Origin: an uncultured Bacteroidales bacterium
Lineage (GTDB): Bacteria > Bacteroidota > Bacteroidia > Bacteroidales > FEN-979
Direction: 5' to 3'
DNA: 64,000 bases
Assembly (NCBI GenBank): GCA_903845055.1
Contig: CAIMWF010000057.1
Location: 1-64,000, forward strand
This document shows, piece by piece, positions 1 to 9,241 of this stretch. Below the pieces are notes generated by a model. That model had not been told where the DNA came from and searched no databases. It worked only from the letters and a program-made list of their open reading frames with translations. Within the stretch, counting starts at the first letter, position 1. Every line of letters begins with the position of its first letter. The translations under genes were made by a program, and so were the position numbers.

Positions 1-164
1 CGGCGGGATGACATCAGGCAATACACGCGTATTACGCAGCCTGCCGGGAAAGCCGCCGGAAGATTAATTTTTCAATAACCCGGAAGGCATCCCGGCCGCA
101 ATAAAGGGTGGTGGTCTGAACAGGCTCCCGGAATCTGACATCTGCACAACCTACTCCATACCTG
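1..164. other. window edge, no gene assigned
   Basis: Two forward frames are open from the left edge and stop near positions 67 and 78, so this could be the 3' tail of a rightward gene that begins outside the window. Neither short peptide is recognisable. The rest, up to the stop of the leftward flavoprotein gene at 165, shows no clear promoter or terminator. Confidence 0.3.
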
Positions 165-1397
165 CTATTTGAATCCATGAGCTGAAAAGTGTTTTTCCCT
201 GGCATCCGAAACCAGGACCGCTACCCGGCAGGCCAAGCCCCAGAGGAATTTCCATTTCCCGAATCCCTTTCGCACATCAGCGTAACAGCGTTCTCCCCTC
301 AGCACCTTGCCGAAAGCTCTCCAGCCCCGGTCGCTGTCGCGCACAAACCTGTGTATTTTCTTCGGCGCCGTGTTAAAAATATATTTGATCCTGTTCGCCT
401 CGGTCAGTTCATTCATGAGTTGGTCGTTCACCGACTCGGTGTAGGCGTCAAGTGTCGGGCTCGCCCCTTCCAGGTAGCTGCGGGCGGCATCCGCAGCCAG
501 TTTCCCGCTGCGCACCGCGTAATAGATACCTTCGCCGGTAAGCGGATCCGTGAGTCCGCCTGCATCACCTGCGACCAGCACCCTGCCGAGGTGAAAGCGG
601 CTGGCGCGAACCCTTACAGGGATGGGCCACGACTTTAATGACCTGGTCTCATGAACCCTGATGCCAAATGGCGCTGAATCGATGCTTGCACCCTTTTCAA
701 GGTAGTCGATGAACTTATTATAATAGTCAATCATTGTCTTCGAAAGTGATGCGGGCCCTCCGACCCCGATCGAAAAATGGTCGGTTTTGGGGAACATCCA
801 GCCATATCCGCCGGGGAATGCGCCCCAGTCAAGAAAGATGGATGTTGAAAATGTCTCCAGGCTCTTTGCATCCACCGTGAGTTCAGCCTCCCATGCGAGT
901 CCTTTCATGATGTTCTCCCGCAGGCCGACGGACCTTCCGATCGCGCTGGAGGCGCCATCAGCGCCAATCACGATCCTTGAACGGTGGCTGCCTGAGCGGG
1001 TGATGACCTCCGTGAAGTCCTTTTCCTGCCTGACCCCGTCGGCTTTTTCCCCGAAAAGCACCCGGGCGCCGGCCGCCACCGCCTTGTCCAGCAAAAAGGC
1101 ATCCAGTTTATCCCGCATGGTGCAATATATCAGCGGTTCGGCCGATACCCGTGAAAAAACGTCCCTGAATCCGCTGGAAAAGATGATGGTATTGACCGTC
1201 CGCTCAAACACTTCCGAAACATCGAACGGGATCTCCTGCAGGATCTTGTGGGTAAGTCCCGCACCACAAACCTTGTATCGTGGAAACCGGGTCTTTTCAA
1301 GAATCAACACGGAGATGCCGCGGCTGGCCAGTTCATATGCCGCGATGGAACCTGCAGGTCCCGCGCCGGCAATGATTACATCGGCATCTGTCGTCAT
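165..1397 (-). CDS. geranylgeranyl reductase family FAD-dependent oxidoreductase
   Basis: A 410-residue flavoprotein of the geranylgeranyl reductase family, which reduces isoprenoid double bonds or related substrates with FAD. The N-terminus has the dinucleotide motif VIIAGAGPAG (residues 7-16) and the family signature KVCGAG near residue 42; the second FAD motif, VLVAGDAGGLTDPLTGEG, lies near residue 270. Length is normal for the family. It is the last gene of a leftward run (methyltransferase, ABC ATPase, PfkB kinase), 24 bases after the kinase stop. The substrate cannot be read from the sequence. A UbiA-type prenyltransferase 2.7 kb away makes a quinone or other polyprenyl lipid plausible, but that is inference. 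The family is secure, the substrate open. Confidence 0.85.
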   Translation of the reverse strand: MTTDADVIIAGAGPAGSIAAYELASRGISVLILEKTRFPRYKVCGAGLTHKILQEIPFDVSEVFERTVNTIIFSSGFRDVFSRVSAEPLIYCTMRDKLDAFLLDKAVAAGARVLFGEKADGVRQEKDFTEVITRSGSHRSRIVIGADGASSAIGRSVGLRENIMKGLAWEAELTVDAKSLETFSTSIFLDWGAFPGGYGWMFPKTDHFSIGVGGPASLSKTMIDYYNKFIDYLEKGASIDSAPFGIRVHETRSLKSWPIPVRVRASRFHLGRVLVAGDAGGLTDPLTGEGIYYAVRSGKLAADAARSYLEGASPTLDAYTESVNDQLMNELTEANRIKYIFNTAPKKIHRFVRDSDRGWRAFGKVLRGERCYADVRKGFGKWKFLWGLACRVAVLVSDAREKHFSAHGFK

Positions 1398-1421
1398 AGG
1401 GTGATGGTAATGGATTGGATA

Positions 1422-2447
1422 TTAAAGAAGGGACAATACCTCCCTGAGCAGCTTTTCCTTATTGACCGGCACCACCCCCACCTCTTCGCAAACAAGGCCG
1501 CCGGCAAGGTTGGAGATAAAGGCGGTTTCATAGGGCGTGCGTTTCAGTGCCAGGCACATGGAAGCCACGCTGATAACCGTGTCGCCCGCTCCCGACACAT
1601 CGGCGATCATGCGCATATGAGCAGGAATATACACATTTTGCTCTTCGGAAGGTTCCTGCATGCTGATCATGACACCCTTTTCCGACATCGTGGTAAGCAC
1701 ATAACGGCAATCGAGCGCTTCGATCAGGGTCCGGGCCGCAAGGATCACCGACCGGATATCATTCAGGTCGACCGACAGGTTCATGCCTTCCCTGAGCTCC
1801 TTGAGATTGGGCTTGATCAGGGTGACATGCTGGTATGACATGAAATTCTTTTTCTTTGGATCAACGACCACCGGTATTTCGCCGGTGTGCGCGCGCCTTA
1901 CTACTTCGGTGATCAGCTTTTCGGTGATGACCCCCTTGTCGTAATCCTGGAAGATGATCGCATCCACTTTCACATTGTTCAGGATATGGTCGATGACACG
2001 GAGGAGGGTGAGAAAATCTCCCTTCACCAGGTCATTGTCCATCTCCTCGTCCAGCCGCAGCATCTGGAATGAATTGCCGAAAATCCTGAATTTGGTGGTG
2101 GTGATGCGCCGGGTACTGCGCACAATCCCGGCATCATCTATCTTTTCCTTTTTAAGCAGTTCAAGAAACTGGTCACCCTTTTCATCGGTGCCGATCACCG
2201 AACAGAGGATAGGATTAGCGCCCAATGACCTGATGTTCATCGCAACGTTTGCCGCTCCACCCATCCGGTGTTCGCGTTTCCGCAATGCCACGATCGGGAT
2301 CGGGGCTTCGGGAGATATCCGTTCCACTTTTCCCCACAGGTATGAATCAACCATCACATCACCGATGATCATGATGTTGAGCTTATTAAAATCCTTAAAA
2401 AGTTTCTTGTAATTGCCTTCTTTTTGCATCCTCCGGGGATTTTTCAA
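1422..2447 (-). CDS. PfkB-family kinase, D-glycero-beta-D-manno-heptose-7-phosphate kinase-like
   Basis: A 341-residue PfkB/ribokinase-fold kinase resembling the first (kinase) domain of HldE/RfaE, which phosphorylates D-glycero-D-manno-heptose 7-phosphate at C1 for LPS core heptose synthesis. Visible motifs: IMIIGDVMVDSYLWG near the start, the substrate and glycine-rich stretch GGAANVAMNIRSLG (about 63-76), and the PfkB signature DVSGAGDTVISVA (about 283-295) with the catalytic Asp in GAGD. The HldE nucleotidyltransferase domain is absent, as is common in Bacteroidota where the two activities are split. It lies 24 bases downstream of an ABC ATPase gene. A second ATG, six codons in, is an alternative start. 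Sugar specificity is inferred from overall similarity. Confidence 0.8.
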   Translation of the reverse strand: MKNPRRMQKEGNYKKLFKDFNKLNIMIIGDVMVDSYLWGKVERISPEAPIPIVALRKREHRMGGAANVAMNIRSLGANPILCSVIGTDEKGDQFLELLKKEKIDDAGIVRSTRRITTTKFRIFGNSFQMLRLDEEMDNDLVKGDFLTLLRVIDHILNNVKVDAIIFQDYDKGVITEKLITEVVRRAHTGEIPVVVDPKKKNFMSYQHVTLIKPNLKELREGMNLSVDLNDIRSVILAARTLIEALDCRYVLTTMSEKGVMISMQEPSEEQNVYIPAHMRMIADVSGAGDTVISVASMCLALKRTPYETAFISNLAGGLVCEEVGVVPVNKEKLLREVLSLL

Positions 2448-2471
2448 TGGGTTCTACCGAAAAAATGTCGG

Positions 2472-3203
2472 TTACACCACTGCGTTGAAATGGTAATCGG
2501 AAATGGTCTTGATATGATTATTGGCTTCATCAGTATTGATCTTTCCGTCCATCAGCCGAATGATGCGGTGGGCATGCTGGGCAATATCCTCCTCATGGGT
2601 GACGATGATGACCGTATTTCCCATTTTATGGATATCTTCAAGCAGTCCGAGTATCTCAACCGATGTTTTGGAGTCAAGATTCCCGGTAGGCTCATCGGCC
2701 AGTATGATGGCGGGGTGGTTCACCAGGGCGCGCGCAATGGCAACCCTTTGCCGCTGTCCCCCCGACAATTCATTGGGTTTGTGGGCCATGCGGTCGCCTA
2801 GTTTCACCTCCTCAAGGGTCTGTTTGGCAAGTTCAATCCGTTTGACCTTGCCGACCCCGGCATATATCAGGGGCAGCATGACATTCTCCAGGGCGGTCGA
2901 CCTGGGAAGCAAATTAAAGGTCTGGAAAACAAACCCGATCTGCCGGTTGCGGATCTCAGCAAGTGCATTGTCGTCCATTTTGCTTACATCCTCCCCGTTG
3001 AGGAAGTAATTGCCGCTGGTAGGGGTGTCAAGACAGCCAAGAATGTTCATCAGCGTCGATTTGCCTGAACCCGATGGCCCCATAAGGGCGACAAATTCAT
3101 TTTTATGGACGACTAGGGAAACCTCCCGGAGAGCTTCCACCAGGATGGTGCCGATCTTATAATTTTTTACGATGCTTTCGAGCCTGATTACCTCTTTTTC
3201 CAT
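2472..3203 (-). CDS. ABC transporter ATP-binding protein, LolD/MacB type
   Basis: A 243-residue ABC ATPase of the subfamily that drives lipoprotein release (LolCDE) or MacB-type export. All motifs are present: Walker [10 protein letters not shown] (about 42-50), Q-loop QTFNLL, signature [15 protein letters not shown], Walker B IILADEPT and the H-loop VTHE. After the ATPase core there is an extra tail of about 20 residues. No permease is encoded beside it, so its membrane partner must lie elsewhere; such orphan ATPases are frequent in Bacteroidota. The gene starts 12 bases after the methyltransferase stop, suggesting co-transcription. The fold is certain, the transported substrate unknown. Confidence 0.9.
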   Translation of the reverse strand: MEKEVIRLESIVKNYKIGTILVEALREVSLVVHKNEFVALMGPSGSGKSTLMNILGCLDTPTSGNYFLNGEDVSKMDDNALAEIRNRQIGFVFQTFNLLPRSTALENVMLPLIYAGVGKVKRIELAKQTLEEVKLGDRMAHKPNELSGGQRQRVAIARALVNHPAIILADEPTGNLDSKTSVEILGLLEDIHKMGNTVIIVTHEEDIAQHAHRIIRLMDGKINTDEANNHIKTISDYHFNAVV

Positions 3204-3215
3204 GAAACAATGGTG

Positions 3216-4010
3216 TTAAAATCGTAATACGAAAGTTTCTTTGCTTAATTCCTCCCTGAAAAATACAAATCCCATCTGGTAAAGGTCGATGGTGACTTTC
3301 ACCTTCGGATGGCTGCAGATGCATTTCCAGGCCTCCTCCATCCCCTTCGACCAGTGAATATCGTCAAAAATAAAAACGGTTCCGGGGTGAATATGTTGCA
3401 GGCATTGTTCAAAATATGACAGGGTCGGCTTCATCTTGTGGTTCCCGTCAAAAAAAACCAGGTCAGGCGATGGCATCAGTGCGAGGGCTTCTACCAGCCG
3501 GTCTTCGAAATTACCGGTGATGATCTGGATGTTTCTCAGCCCGGCTTTGTCAAAATTTTCCTGGGCCACACTGGCCGAATCGATGCAACCCTCAATTGTA
3601 ATGATCCTGCTGTCGCGGGCAGCCAGGCTGAAATAAGCGGTGCTGAGACCCAGGGAGGTGCCAAGTTCAAGGATATTGGCCGGCTTGAAATGCCAAACAA
3701 ACCGGAACAGCAATTCCCCCTTCTTCCGGCTTACCGACGATTTGCGGGCAATGTCGCTGACCCTTACAAAACGCTGATCGCCCGGGAAATCCTTGCTCCG
3801 GGCCCCCAGGTCCTTACGCTTTATGAAACGCGAAACACTTTCCAGTTCCTTGCGCAGCCGGTTCACGACCCTGAATTGGGAATGATCCTGATGATCCGTA
3901 AGGACATTCTTATAAAAATCAAACACGAACGGAGAATGTATCCGGTATTTTGATTGTGTCCGCAACGTATATCTGAGAAAACCCAAAATCAGGTCAACCT
4001 TCCTGCTCAT
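3216..4010 (-). CDS. class I SAM-dependent methyltransferase, O-methyltransferase-like
   Basis: A 264-residue protein with a Rossmann methyltransferase core in its second half. Motif I reads ILELGTSLGLSTAYFSLAA (about 115-133), the acidic residue after strand 2 appears in IITIEGC, and DLVFFDGNH (about 182-190) is the post-II motif of Methyltransf_24/catechol O-methyltransferase-like proteins. The first 100 residues are basic and have no recognised domain. It is first in a leftward run of four genes and has a -7 box about 20 bases upstream. The acceptor molecule is unknown. Confidence 0.75.
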   Translation of the reverse strand: MSRKVDLILGFLRYTLRTQSKYRIHSPFVFDFYKNVLTDHQDHSQFRVVNRLRKELESVSRFIKRKDLGARSKDFPGDQRFVRVSDIARKSSVSRKKGELLFRFVWHFKPANILELGTSLGLSTAYFSLAARDSRIITIEGCIDSASVAQENFDKAGLRNIQIITGNFEDRLVEALALMPSPDLVFFDGNHKMKPTLSYFEQCLQHIHPGTVFIFDDIHWSKGMEEAWKCICSHPKVKVTIDLYQMGFVFFREELSKETFVLRF

Positions 4011-4028
4011 AAAAATTAATTAAGACTA

Positions 4029-4036
4029 CAAAAATA
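4029..4036 (-). promoter_or_regulatory. Bacteroidota -7 promoter box of the methyltransferase operon
   Basis: On the minus strand the box reads TATTTTTG, an exact match to the TAnnTTTG -7 element of Bacteroidota. It sits about 20 bases before the ATG at 4010. No good -33 TTG was found. Confidence 0.5.
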
Positions 4037-4094
4037 GCCTAAATCCCCGGAATAGCAAGTTGGACGATTCAACCATGAAATAGTTACAATTTAC

Positions 4095-4102
4095 TACCTT
4101 TG
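4095..4102 (+). promoter_or_regulatory. -7 promoter box of the prenyltransferase gene
   Basis: TACCTTTG matches TAnnTTTG exactly. It lies 25 bases before the ATG at 4127, giving a short leader and disfavouring the GTG at 4121 as start. Confidence 0.5.
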
Positions 4103-4126
4103 CGCGTGTAATAAATTGAAGTGCAC

Positions 4127-4996
4127 ATGGCAAAAAGCTCCAGGATTGCTGACTATTTTTCACTCGTCAAGATCAACCATACCATCTTTTCCCTTCCTTT
4201 TGCCATGATCGGGTTCTTCCTGGCTGTAAAAACACATGGTGAGAACCTGAACTTCAGACTGTTGCTGCTTGTTTTGCTGTGTGTGTTTTTTGCACGGAAT
4301 GCCGCAATGGGTTTCAACCGCTACGCCGACCGCGAATTTGACAAAAAGAATCCAAGGACAGCCCTCCGCGAGATTCCGAACGCGATCATCAAGCCAAAGT
4401 CAGCCATGGTTTTTGTGATCATCAATGCACTGTTGTTCATGGCCTCCAGCTATATGCTGAACATTCTCTGTTTCACCCTGTCGCCCGTGGCTTTGCTGGT
4501 CGTGCTGGGATATAGCCTGACCAAACGGTTCACCCATTTCTCGCATATTTTCCTGGGCCTGGGGCTCGCACTTGCGCCCATCGGCGCCTATCTTGCCGTT
4601 ACCGCACGCTTCGACCTCTTGCCGCTCATCTTTTCATTTGTGGTGATTTTCTGGGTTGCCGGTTTTGATATCCTCTACGCTTTGCAGGACATCAGTTTCG
4701 ACCGGTCGGAGAACCTGAAGTCACTCCCGGTCATGCTTGGGAAACGAAAGGCGCTGGTCCTTTCTGCAATTTTCCACGTTACCGCCATCCTGCTGGTGGC
4801 ATATGGAGGAATCGCCGGCCATGCCGGGTACCTTTACTGGATCGGTGCTGCTATATTCACCCTGCTGTTATGCTACGAACACATCATTGTCAAACCAACC
4901 GATATTTCCAGGGTCAACCTTGCTTTTGCCACCATGAACGGGATGGCCTCGGTCATCTTTGCCTGTTTCGTGATCGGCGACCTTTTCCTGCGCTGA
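4127..4996 (+). CDS. UbiA-type prenyltransferase (4-hydroxybenzoate polyprenyltransferase or MqnP-like)
   Basis: A 289-residue integral membrane prenyltransferase with about eight hydrophobic segments. The first Asp-rich motif is NRYADREFDKKNPRT (about 66-80, N-x3-D-x3-D form) and the second is YALQDISFDRSENLKSLP (about 183-200). The family attaches a polyprenyl chain to an aromatic head group. In bacteria that make menaquinone by the futalosine route this relative is MqnP, and since ubiquinone is not expected in this phylum MqnP is the likelier role; that is inference. The ATG at 4127 is preferred to the GTG two codons earlier. No operon partner. Confidence 0.85.
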   Translation: MAKSSRIADYFSLVKINHTIFSLPFAMIGFFLAVKTHGENLNFRLLLLVLLCVFFARNAAMGFNRYADREFDKKNPRTALREIPNAIIKPKSAMVFVIINALLFMASSYMLNILCFTLSPVALLVVLGYSLTKRFTHFSHIFLGLGLALAPIGAYLAVTARFDLLPLIFSFVVIFWVAGFDILYALQDISFDRSENLKSLPVMLGKRKALVLSAIFHVTAILLVAYGGIAGHAGYLYWIGAAIFTLLLCYEHIIVKPTDISRVNLAFATMNGMASVIFACFVIGDLFLR

Positions 4997-5100
4997 TTTT
5001 CTCCCTTTTCCATCCAGTCCCCGGAACCACGCGGCTCAATGGCTGAAAAATGGCCCATTGATAATTTACGAATTCTTTTCCGAAACGCCCGGAGATAACG

Positions 5101-5108
5101 TATATTTG
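5101..5108 (+). promoter_or_regulatory. -7 promoter box of the T9SS type B protein gene
   Basis: TATATTTG is an exact TAnnTTTG match. It lies 59 bases before the signal-peptide ATG at 5168 and would start transcription after the alternative upstream TTG at 5111, supporting the ATG at 5168. Confidence 0.55.
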
Positions 5109-5167
5109 TATTGACTCCCGTGAATGAAAGGCAAAGGGAGCCCTTCATATTCCTTTTTCACTATCCC

Positions 5168-8100
5168 ATGAAAACCACGCTTGGTTTTTATCTGATCTGT
5201 TTCGTTTTCTTCTGCAACCAGGATTTGATGGCACAATTGACCGTTGCGAACGGCGGAACGCTCGGGATGACGCCTGCCCAGCTGGTCCAGAACTGGCTTG
5301 TCGGGCCCGGCGTGATCATCAGCAACGTAACCTATAACGGGTCTTCGGCGATCATAACTTCCAACCAGGTGGGTTCCTTCAATGCGACCGGGGGTGCTAT
5401 GACCCAGCTTGGCCTGGATGCCGGGCTGATCATGACCAACGGCACCGCCAGCATTGCCATCGGCCCCAACAATTCAAGTGGTGCCGGATATAATACCAAT
5501 GGACCGGGCGACCCCGATCTCACGATTCTTGCGGGAGGAGTTACTTACGACAAAGCCGTTATTGAATTCGATTTTGTTTCCCTTGCCGATACCGTCAAAT
5601 TCAATTATGCCTTCGGGTCGGAGGAATTCTATGAATTCTGCTACCAGTTCAACGATGCTTTCGGGTTTTTCCTAAGCGGACCGGGAATAACCGGTCCCTT
5701 TTCAAACAACAGCACGAACATCGCCCTGATGCCGGGCTCTTCCAACCCCGTAACGATCAACAACATATGCGCAAACCCTTCATCCGCGTGGGATAACACG
5801 GGTGGAACATGGTTCCAGTATGATGCCATCACCTATGTTTACACGGCGCGTCATCATGTTACACCCTTTTCAACCTATCATATAAAGCTGGCGATCGCCG
5901 ATGCCCTTGATCATATCCTTGATGCAGGCGTGTTCCTTAGAAAAGGCAGCTTTTCCAGCGCCAGTCTCTCCACCCAGGTCGCCTACCAGATGGGAAACAA
6001 TGCTATTGAAGGATGTGCGGATGCAACCGTTCATTTTACCCTGAGTGCTCCAGCCGCTATGGCCGATACGATCCATTTCACGATCGGGGGAACGGCCCTC
6101 AATTGTGTGGACTACACATGCATCCCCACTTCGGTAATCATACCCGCAGGGCAAACCTCCAGCAGCCTTCTCATCCATGCGCTGAGCGACAACCTGACGG
6201 AAGGAACCGAAACCGTCATCCTGAATATCCAGACTGCAGGCCCTCCCGGCAATCCTGGATTGTCCGATACAGTTTACATCGCCGATTATATTGCGATGAG
6301 CCTGCTTGTCAGCAACGACACGGTCATTTGTGCTGGTGATTCCGTCACCATTTATGCCGTTCCGCAGGGTGGTGCTCCTCCCTTTCATTACCTGTGGAGC
6401 AACGGGGCCACCACGCAGTCGTGCGTGGTTCATCCTCCCAACGGTGTGACCCATTATATGATCACGGTTACCGATACCTGCGGACATGCGCGAACCGATA
6501 CCATCAGGGTTACGGCAAACCTCCCGGTACCCCCTTACATCAAAGGAAACAACCGGGTTTGTGCCGGCGACGGGTACCTTGTATACTATACGGCACCCGG
6601 GATGATTGGATATTCATGGGCCGTTTCACCCGGAGGGGTGATCATTTCGGGATTGGGGACCTTCCGGGTCATGGTGAACTGGACCCTGCCGGGAAATCGT
6701 TGGGTAAGTGTAAGCTATTCAAATCCGGGCGGGTGTGCCGGGAATTCCTCAGGCACCATGCCGGTGCAGGTTTACCCGCTGCCCGTTGCCCCCGGGGACA
6801 TCCGTGGTGACTCCCTTTTATGTGCCGGGACGAATGGCGTTCATTTTGTGGTTTCACCGGTGATGTATGCCACAGCCTACCAATGGCTGCTTCCTGCCGG
6901 GGTTTCCATCGTGGCAGGCGACGGGAGTGACAGTATCACGGTTGACTTCGGTCCGGGTGCACAGTCGGGGTTTGTTTTGGTGAAAGGGATCAACCCGTGC
7001 GGCGAGGGCCCCCCCTCCCCGGCCTTTTCCGTAACCCTGACCACCCCGCCTTTTGCCTCGGCAGGCCCCGCTGGTTCAACATGCAACGGCATTCCCTTTA
7101 ACGTTACCCAGGCGACGGCCTCCAACTTCCGGAGCATCCTCTGGACCAGCACCGGAACAGGAACAATGGCTGGAGAAACAACGCTTACCCCGGTCTACCA
7201 TCCGGGCCTTGGGGAAACCGGGCAGGTGTGGTTAACCCTCCGGGCAACGGGAAATGCACCCTGCGGCTTTGATACGTCGGGGATGGTCATACAGATCAAC
7301 CCTCTCCCGGGTTCATCCGCGGGTCCCGATATGGCATCGTGCGACACCATGCCTGTGAAACTCTCCGGCGCCATTGCCACCTTTGCCGGATCCTTGCATT
7401 GGATATCTTCGGGTTCAGGATCGTTCGACGACCCGGGCATCCTGGAGCCGGTCTACACCCCTTCCCGGGCAGATGTCGTCAACGGGCGGGTTGTGCTTAC
7501 CCTGGTAACCCTTTCTGCGGCATCCTGCCCCCCTGCTTCTGACAGCCTGGTCCTGCACCTTGCAAAATCGCCAGCGGCTGACGCGGGTCCGCCGCTCTCA
7601 TCCTGCGGGCCGGGAGCGGTTAACATCACGGGGGCTTCGGCAAAAGGATATGCCACGCTTTTCTGGAAGAGCTCGGGGTCAGGCTTCTTCAGCGACCCTA
7701 CGGTCATCAATCCCTCCTATACGCCGGGCACGGAAGACCTTCAAAACGGACAAGTCGTTTTAACCCTGGTTGCCGGTTCGGGGAGCGCCTGCAATGCCGA
7801 TTCATCGCATACCTTACTTACACTGCAGGGGCCAGCCGAGGCATATGCCGGTCCCGATGATTCCGTGTGCAGGAATAGCTCCTACATTATTACACGGGCC
7901 TATGCGAAAAACTATACCGCTGTCAACTGGCTTCACGATGGCAAGGGAACCCTTACAGGGAGCAACACCCTCACCCCGGCATACACACCGGCGCCGGGTG
8001 ACCCAGCAACCATAACCCTGACTTTGATTGCCGGCTCTTCTCCCCCCTGTATGGATTTCTCGGCACACATGCGATTATCCGTCCTGCGGGAACCGGCTGT

Positions 8101-8632
8101 GGATGCCGGTCCCGATCAGTCGGTCACCTCCGGTACCACTGCCAGGCTGTTGGGAATGGCATCGGGGGGATCAGGACAGTACCTTTTTGACTGGGAACCT
8201 GCCGGATTGCTGGCGGATCCCTTAACCAGGGAACCTGAAACGGTGAAACTTTCTGAAAATGCCGCCTTCGTGCTGCAGGTGACTGATAAGGTTACAGGGT
8301 GCAGGAGTTCCGACAGCATCGTGGTCAGGGTTGAAAAGCCGGGAACAGCCGACGACTGCCTTGTCTTTTACAACGTGATCACCCCGAACGGCGACGGCAC
8401 CAACGATGCCTGGATTATCGAATGTGTGGAGCAGTACCCTGAAAATTCACTGGTGATTTTTAACCGCTGGGGTGAGGAGGTGCATTCCTTTCAAAACTAC
8501 AACAACACCAGCGTCGTGTGGAAAGGAACCAATAAAAAAGGGGATCCCCTGCCCGACGGGACCTATTATTTCATTTTCACGGCAAGGGAAGCCGGCTCCC
8601 GTACCGGCTGGATCCTGGTGCGCGGGAATTAA
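5168..8632 (+). CDS. large secreted surface protein with T9SS type B (gliding motility-associated) C-terminal domain
   Basis: A 1154-residue secreted protein. Starting at MKTTLGFYLICF gives a clear signal peptide ending near LMAQ. Residues about 25-255 resemble a choice-of-anchor L domain (GPGVIISNVTYNGSS, FAFGSEEFYEF-like core). A Calx-beta-like module follows (HFTIGGTALNCVDYTCIP, LTEGTETVILNI), then PKD/SprB-like modules including about four repeats of an AGPD...C...LxWxSSGSG...NGxVVLTL type. The last 85 residues are the type B sorting domain: NVITPNGDGTNDAWII, VIFNRWGEEV, DGTYYFIF. The protein should leave through the T9SS and be surface-bound or released, as adhesin or structural protein. 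The inner repeats are composed of similar blocks and may have expanded by duplication. Confidence 0.9.
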   Translation: MKTTLGFYLICFVFFCNQDLMAQLTVANGGTLGMTPAQLVQNWLVGPGVIISNVTYNGSSAIITSNQVGSFNATGGAMTQLGLDAGLIMTNGTASIAIGPNNSSGAGYNTNGPGDPDLTILAGGVTYDKAVIEFDFVSLADTVKFNYAFGSEEFYEFCYQFNDAFGFFLSGPGITGPFSNNSTNIALMPGSSNPVTINNICANPSSAWDNTGGTWFQYDAITYVYTARHHVTPFSTYHIKLAIADALDHILDAGVFLRKGSFSSASLSTQVAYQMGNNAIEGCADATVHFTLSAPAAMADTIHFTIGGTALNCVDYTCIPTSVIIPAGQTSSSLLIHALSDNLTEGTETVILNIQTAGPPGNPGLSDTVYIADYIAMSLLVSNDTVICAGDSVTIYAVPQGGAPPFHYLWSNGATTQSCVVHPPNGVTHYMITVTDTCGHARTDTIRVTANLPVPPYIKGNNRVCAGDGYLVYYTAPGMIGYSWAVSPGGVIISGLGTFRVMVNWTLPGNRWVSVSYSNPGGCAGNSSGTMPVQVYPLPVAPGDIRGDSLLCAGTNGVHFVVSPVMYATAYQWLLPAGVSIVAGDGSDSITVDFGPGAQSGFVLVKGINPCGEGPPSPAFSVTLTTPPFASAGPAGSTCNGIPFNVTQATASNFRSILWTSTGTGTMAGETTLTPVYHPGLGETGQVWLTLRATGNAPCGFDTSGMVIQINPLPGSSAGPDMASCDTMPVKLSGAIATFAGSLHWISSGSGSFDDPGILEPVYTPSRADVVNGRVVLTLVTLSAASCPPASDSLVLHLAKSPAADAGPPLSSCGPGAVNITGASAKGYATLFWKSSGSGFFSDPTVINPSYTPGTEDLQNGQVVLTLVAGSGSACNADSSHTLLTLQGPAEAYAGPDDSVCRNSSYIITRAYAKNYTAVNWLHDGKGTLTGSNTLTPAYTPAPGDPATITLTLIAGSSPPCMDFSAHMRLSVLREPAVDAGPDQSVTSGTTARLLGMASGGSGQYLFDWEPAGLLADPLTREPETVKLSENAAFVLQVTDKVTGCRSSDSIVVRVEKPGTADDCLVFYNVITPNGDGTNDAWIIECVEQYPENSLVIFNRWGEEVHSFQNYNNTSVVWKGTNKKGDPLPDGTYYFIFTAREAGSRTGWILVRGN

Positions 8633-8652
8633 AACAGAACAAGGGGGCTAGC

Positions 8653-8814
8653 TTAAAGTTTTATCAGCTTTCCAACCTGCATCGTACCAGGACCAGTTAA
8701 CCTTATTGAATAATCCCCTTTCGGAAAAGAACCAAGGTTTACCCGGATAGTATCCTGACTTCCACTTGCAATTCCTGGAACCAGAATGATAATCATCTGG
8801 GATCGAATCGTTTC
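8653..8814 (-). pseudogene. relic of a T9SS type A sorting domain (3' end of a lost gene)
   Basis: On the minus strand a frame of 53 codons ends in VNLGSFPKGDYSIRLTGPG followed by a terminal KLIKL and TAA (8653-8655). This is the characteristic C-terminal end of T9SS type A cargo (GxYxxRL...KLIKL). The frame has no start and is cut at 8815-8817 by a TAA, exactly where the inverted repeat of the GxxExxY cassette begins. The rest of the cargo gene is absent: beyond the cassette lies the intact comM gene. The fragment is not expected to be expressed. Confidence 0.7.
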
Positions 8815-8860
8815 TTAACCACAAAGGACGCAAAGTACTGCACGAAGTACACAAAGAGGG
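8815..8860 (+). repeat. left arm of the 46-bp inverted repeat bounding the GxxExxY gene
   Basis: This arm matches the reverse complement of 9242-9287 at 42 of 46 positions. It is made of degenerate 9-bp units of the type NNCACAAAG (ACCACAAAG, GACGCAAAG, TACACAAAG). It lies five bases from the stop of the enclosed gene. Confidence 0.9.
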
Positions 8861-8865
8861 TTTGA

Positions 8866-9237
8866 TCAGATGATGACTCTTCGAATCCCTTTTTTCAATG
8901 AACTGACATTGAAATTTACCAGCAGCCCGAGATGGAGTTTAGATAACTTCAGGTATGTAAGTATTTGCGCAATATGAACATCGTTGAGCGCCTCAACTGA
9001 TTTAATCTCCACAATGATCCTGCTTTCAACCACCAGGTCAATTCGGTATCCAACATCAAGGATCTCTCCTTCATAGACCAGGGGCATGGACCTTTGTCTT
9101 TCCACATGGAGGCCTGCTTTCCTCAGTTCAAAGACAAGGCAAGTTTCATAAGCACTTTCAAGTAATCCGGGCCCGAGTCGGGTATGCATCCTGTAAGAAC
9201 AATCCAATAGCATTTTAAAAATCTGTTCATCATCCAT
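8866..9237 (-). CDS. GxxExxY protein (PD-(D/E)XK nuclease-like fold)
   Basis: A 123-residue protein of the GxxExxY family (TIGR04256, PDDEXK_3). The name motif is GLLESAY (about 24-30). The PD-(D/E)XK-type core is seen as YRIDLVVESRIIVEIKSVEA (about 62-81): Asp in RID and the ExK pair in EIK are intact, so nuclease-like chemistry is possible, though no activity is established for the family. The gene fills the space between two arms of a 46-bp inverted repeat, with 5 and 4 bases to spare. Its ribosome binding site AAAGGAGGTGAT, directly before the ATG, is a full complement of the 16S rRNA 3' tail. That is exceptional here, since other genes in the window lack such sites, and part of it is supplied by the repeat arm. 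Confidence 0.9.
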   Translation of the reverse strand: MDDEQIFKMLLDCSYRMHTRLGPGLLESAYETCLVFELRKAGLHVERQRSMPLVYEGEILDVGYRIDLVVESRIIVEIKSVEALNDVHIAQILTYLKLSKLHLGLLVNFNVSSLKKGIRRVII

Positions 9238-9241
9238 ATCA

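Noticed and set aside
189-638. Forward open frame opposite the flavoprotein gene
   Set aside because: Antisense shadow of a well-supported gene; no domain, no start signal.
5037-5060. Terminator after the prenyltransferase gene
   Set aside because: A CAATGG/CCATTG stem exists but has no T run and overlaps the promoter region of the next gene.
8648-8854. 68-codon protein on the minus strand
   Set aside because: The relic reads in another frame of the same strand with clear T9SS homology; this frame has none and runs through the inverted-repeat arm.
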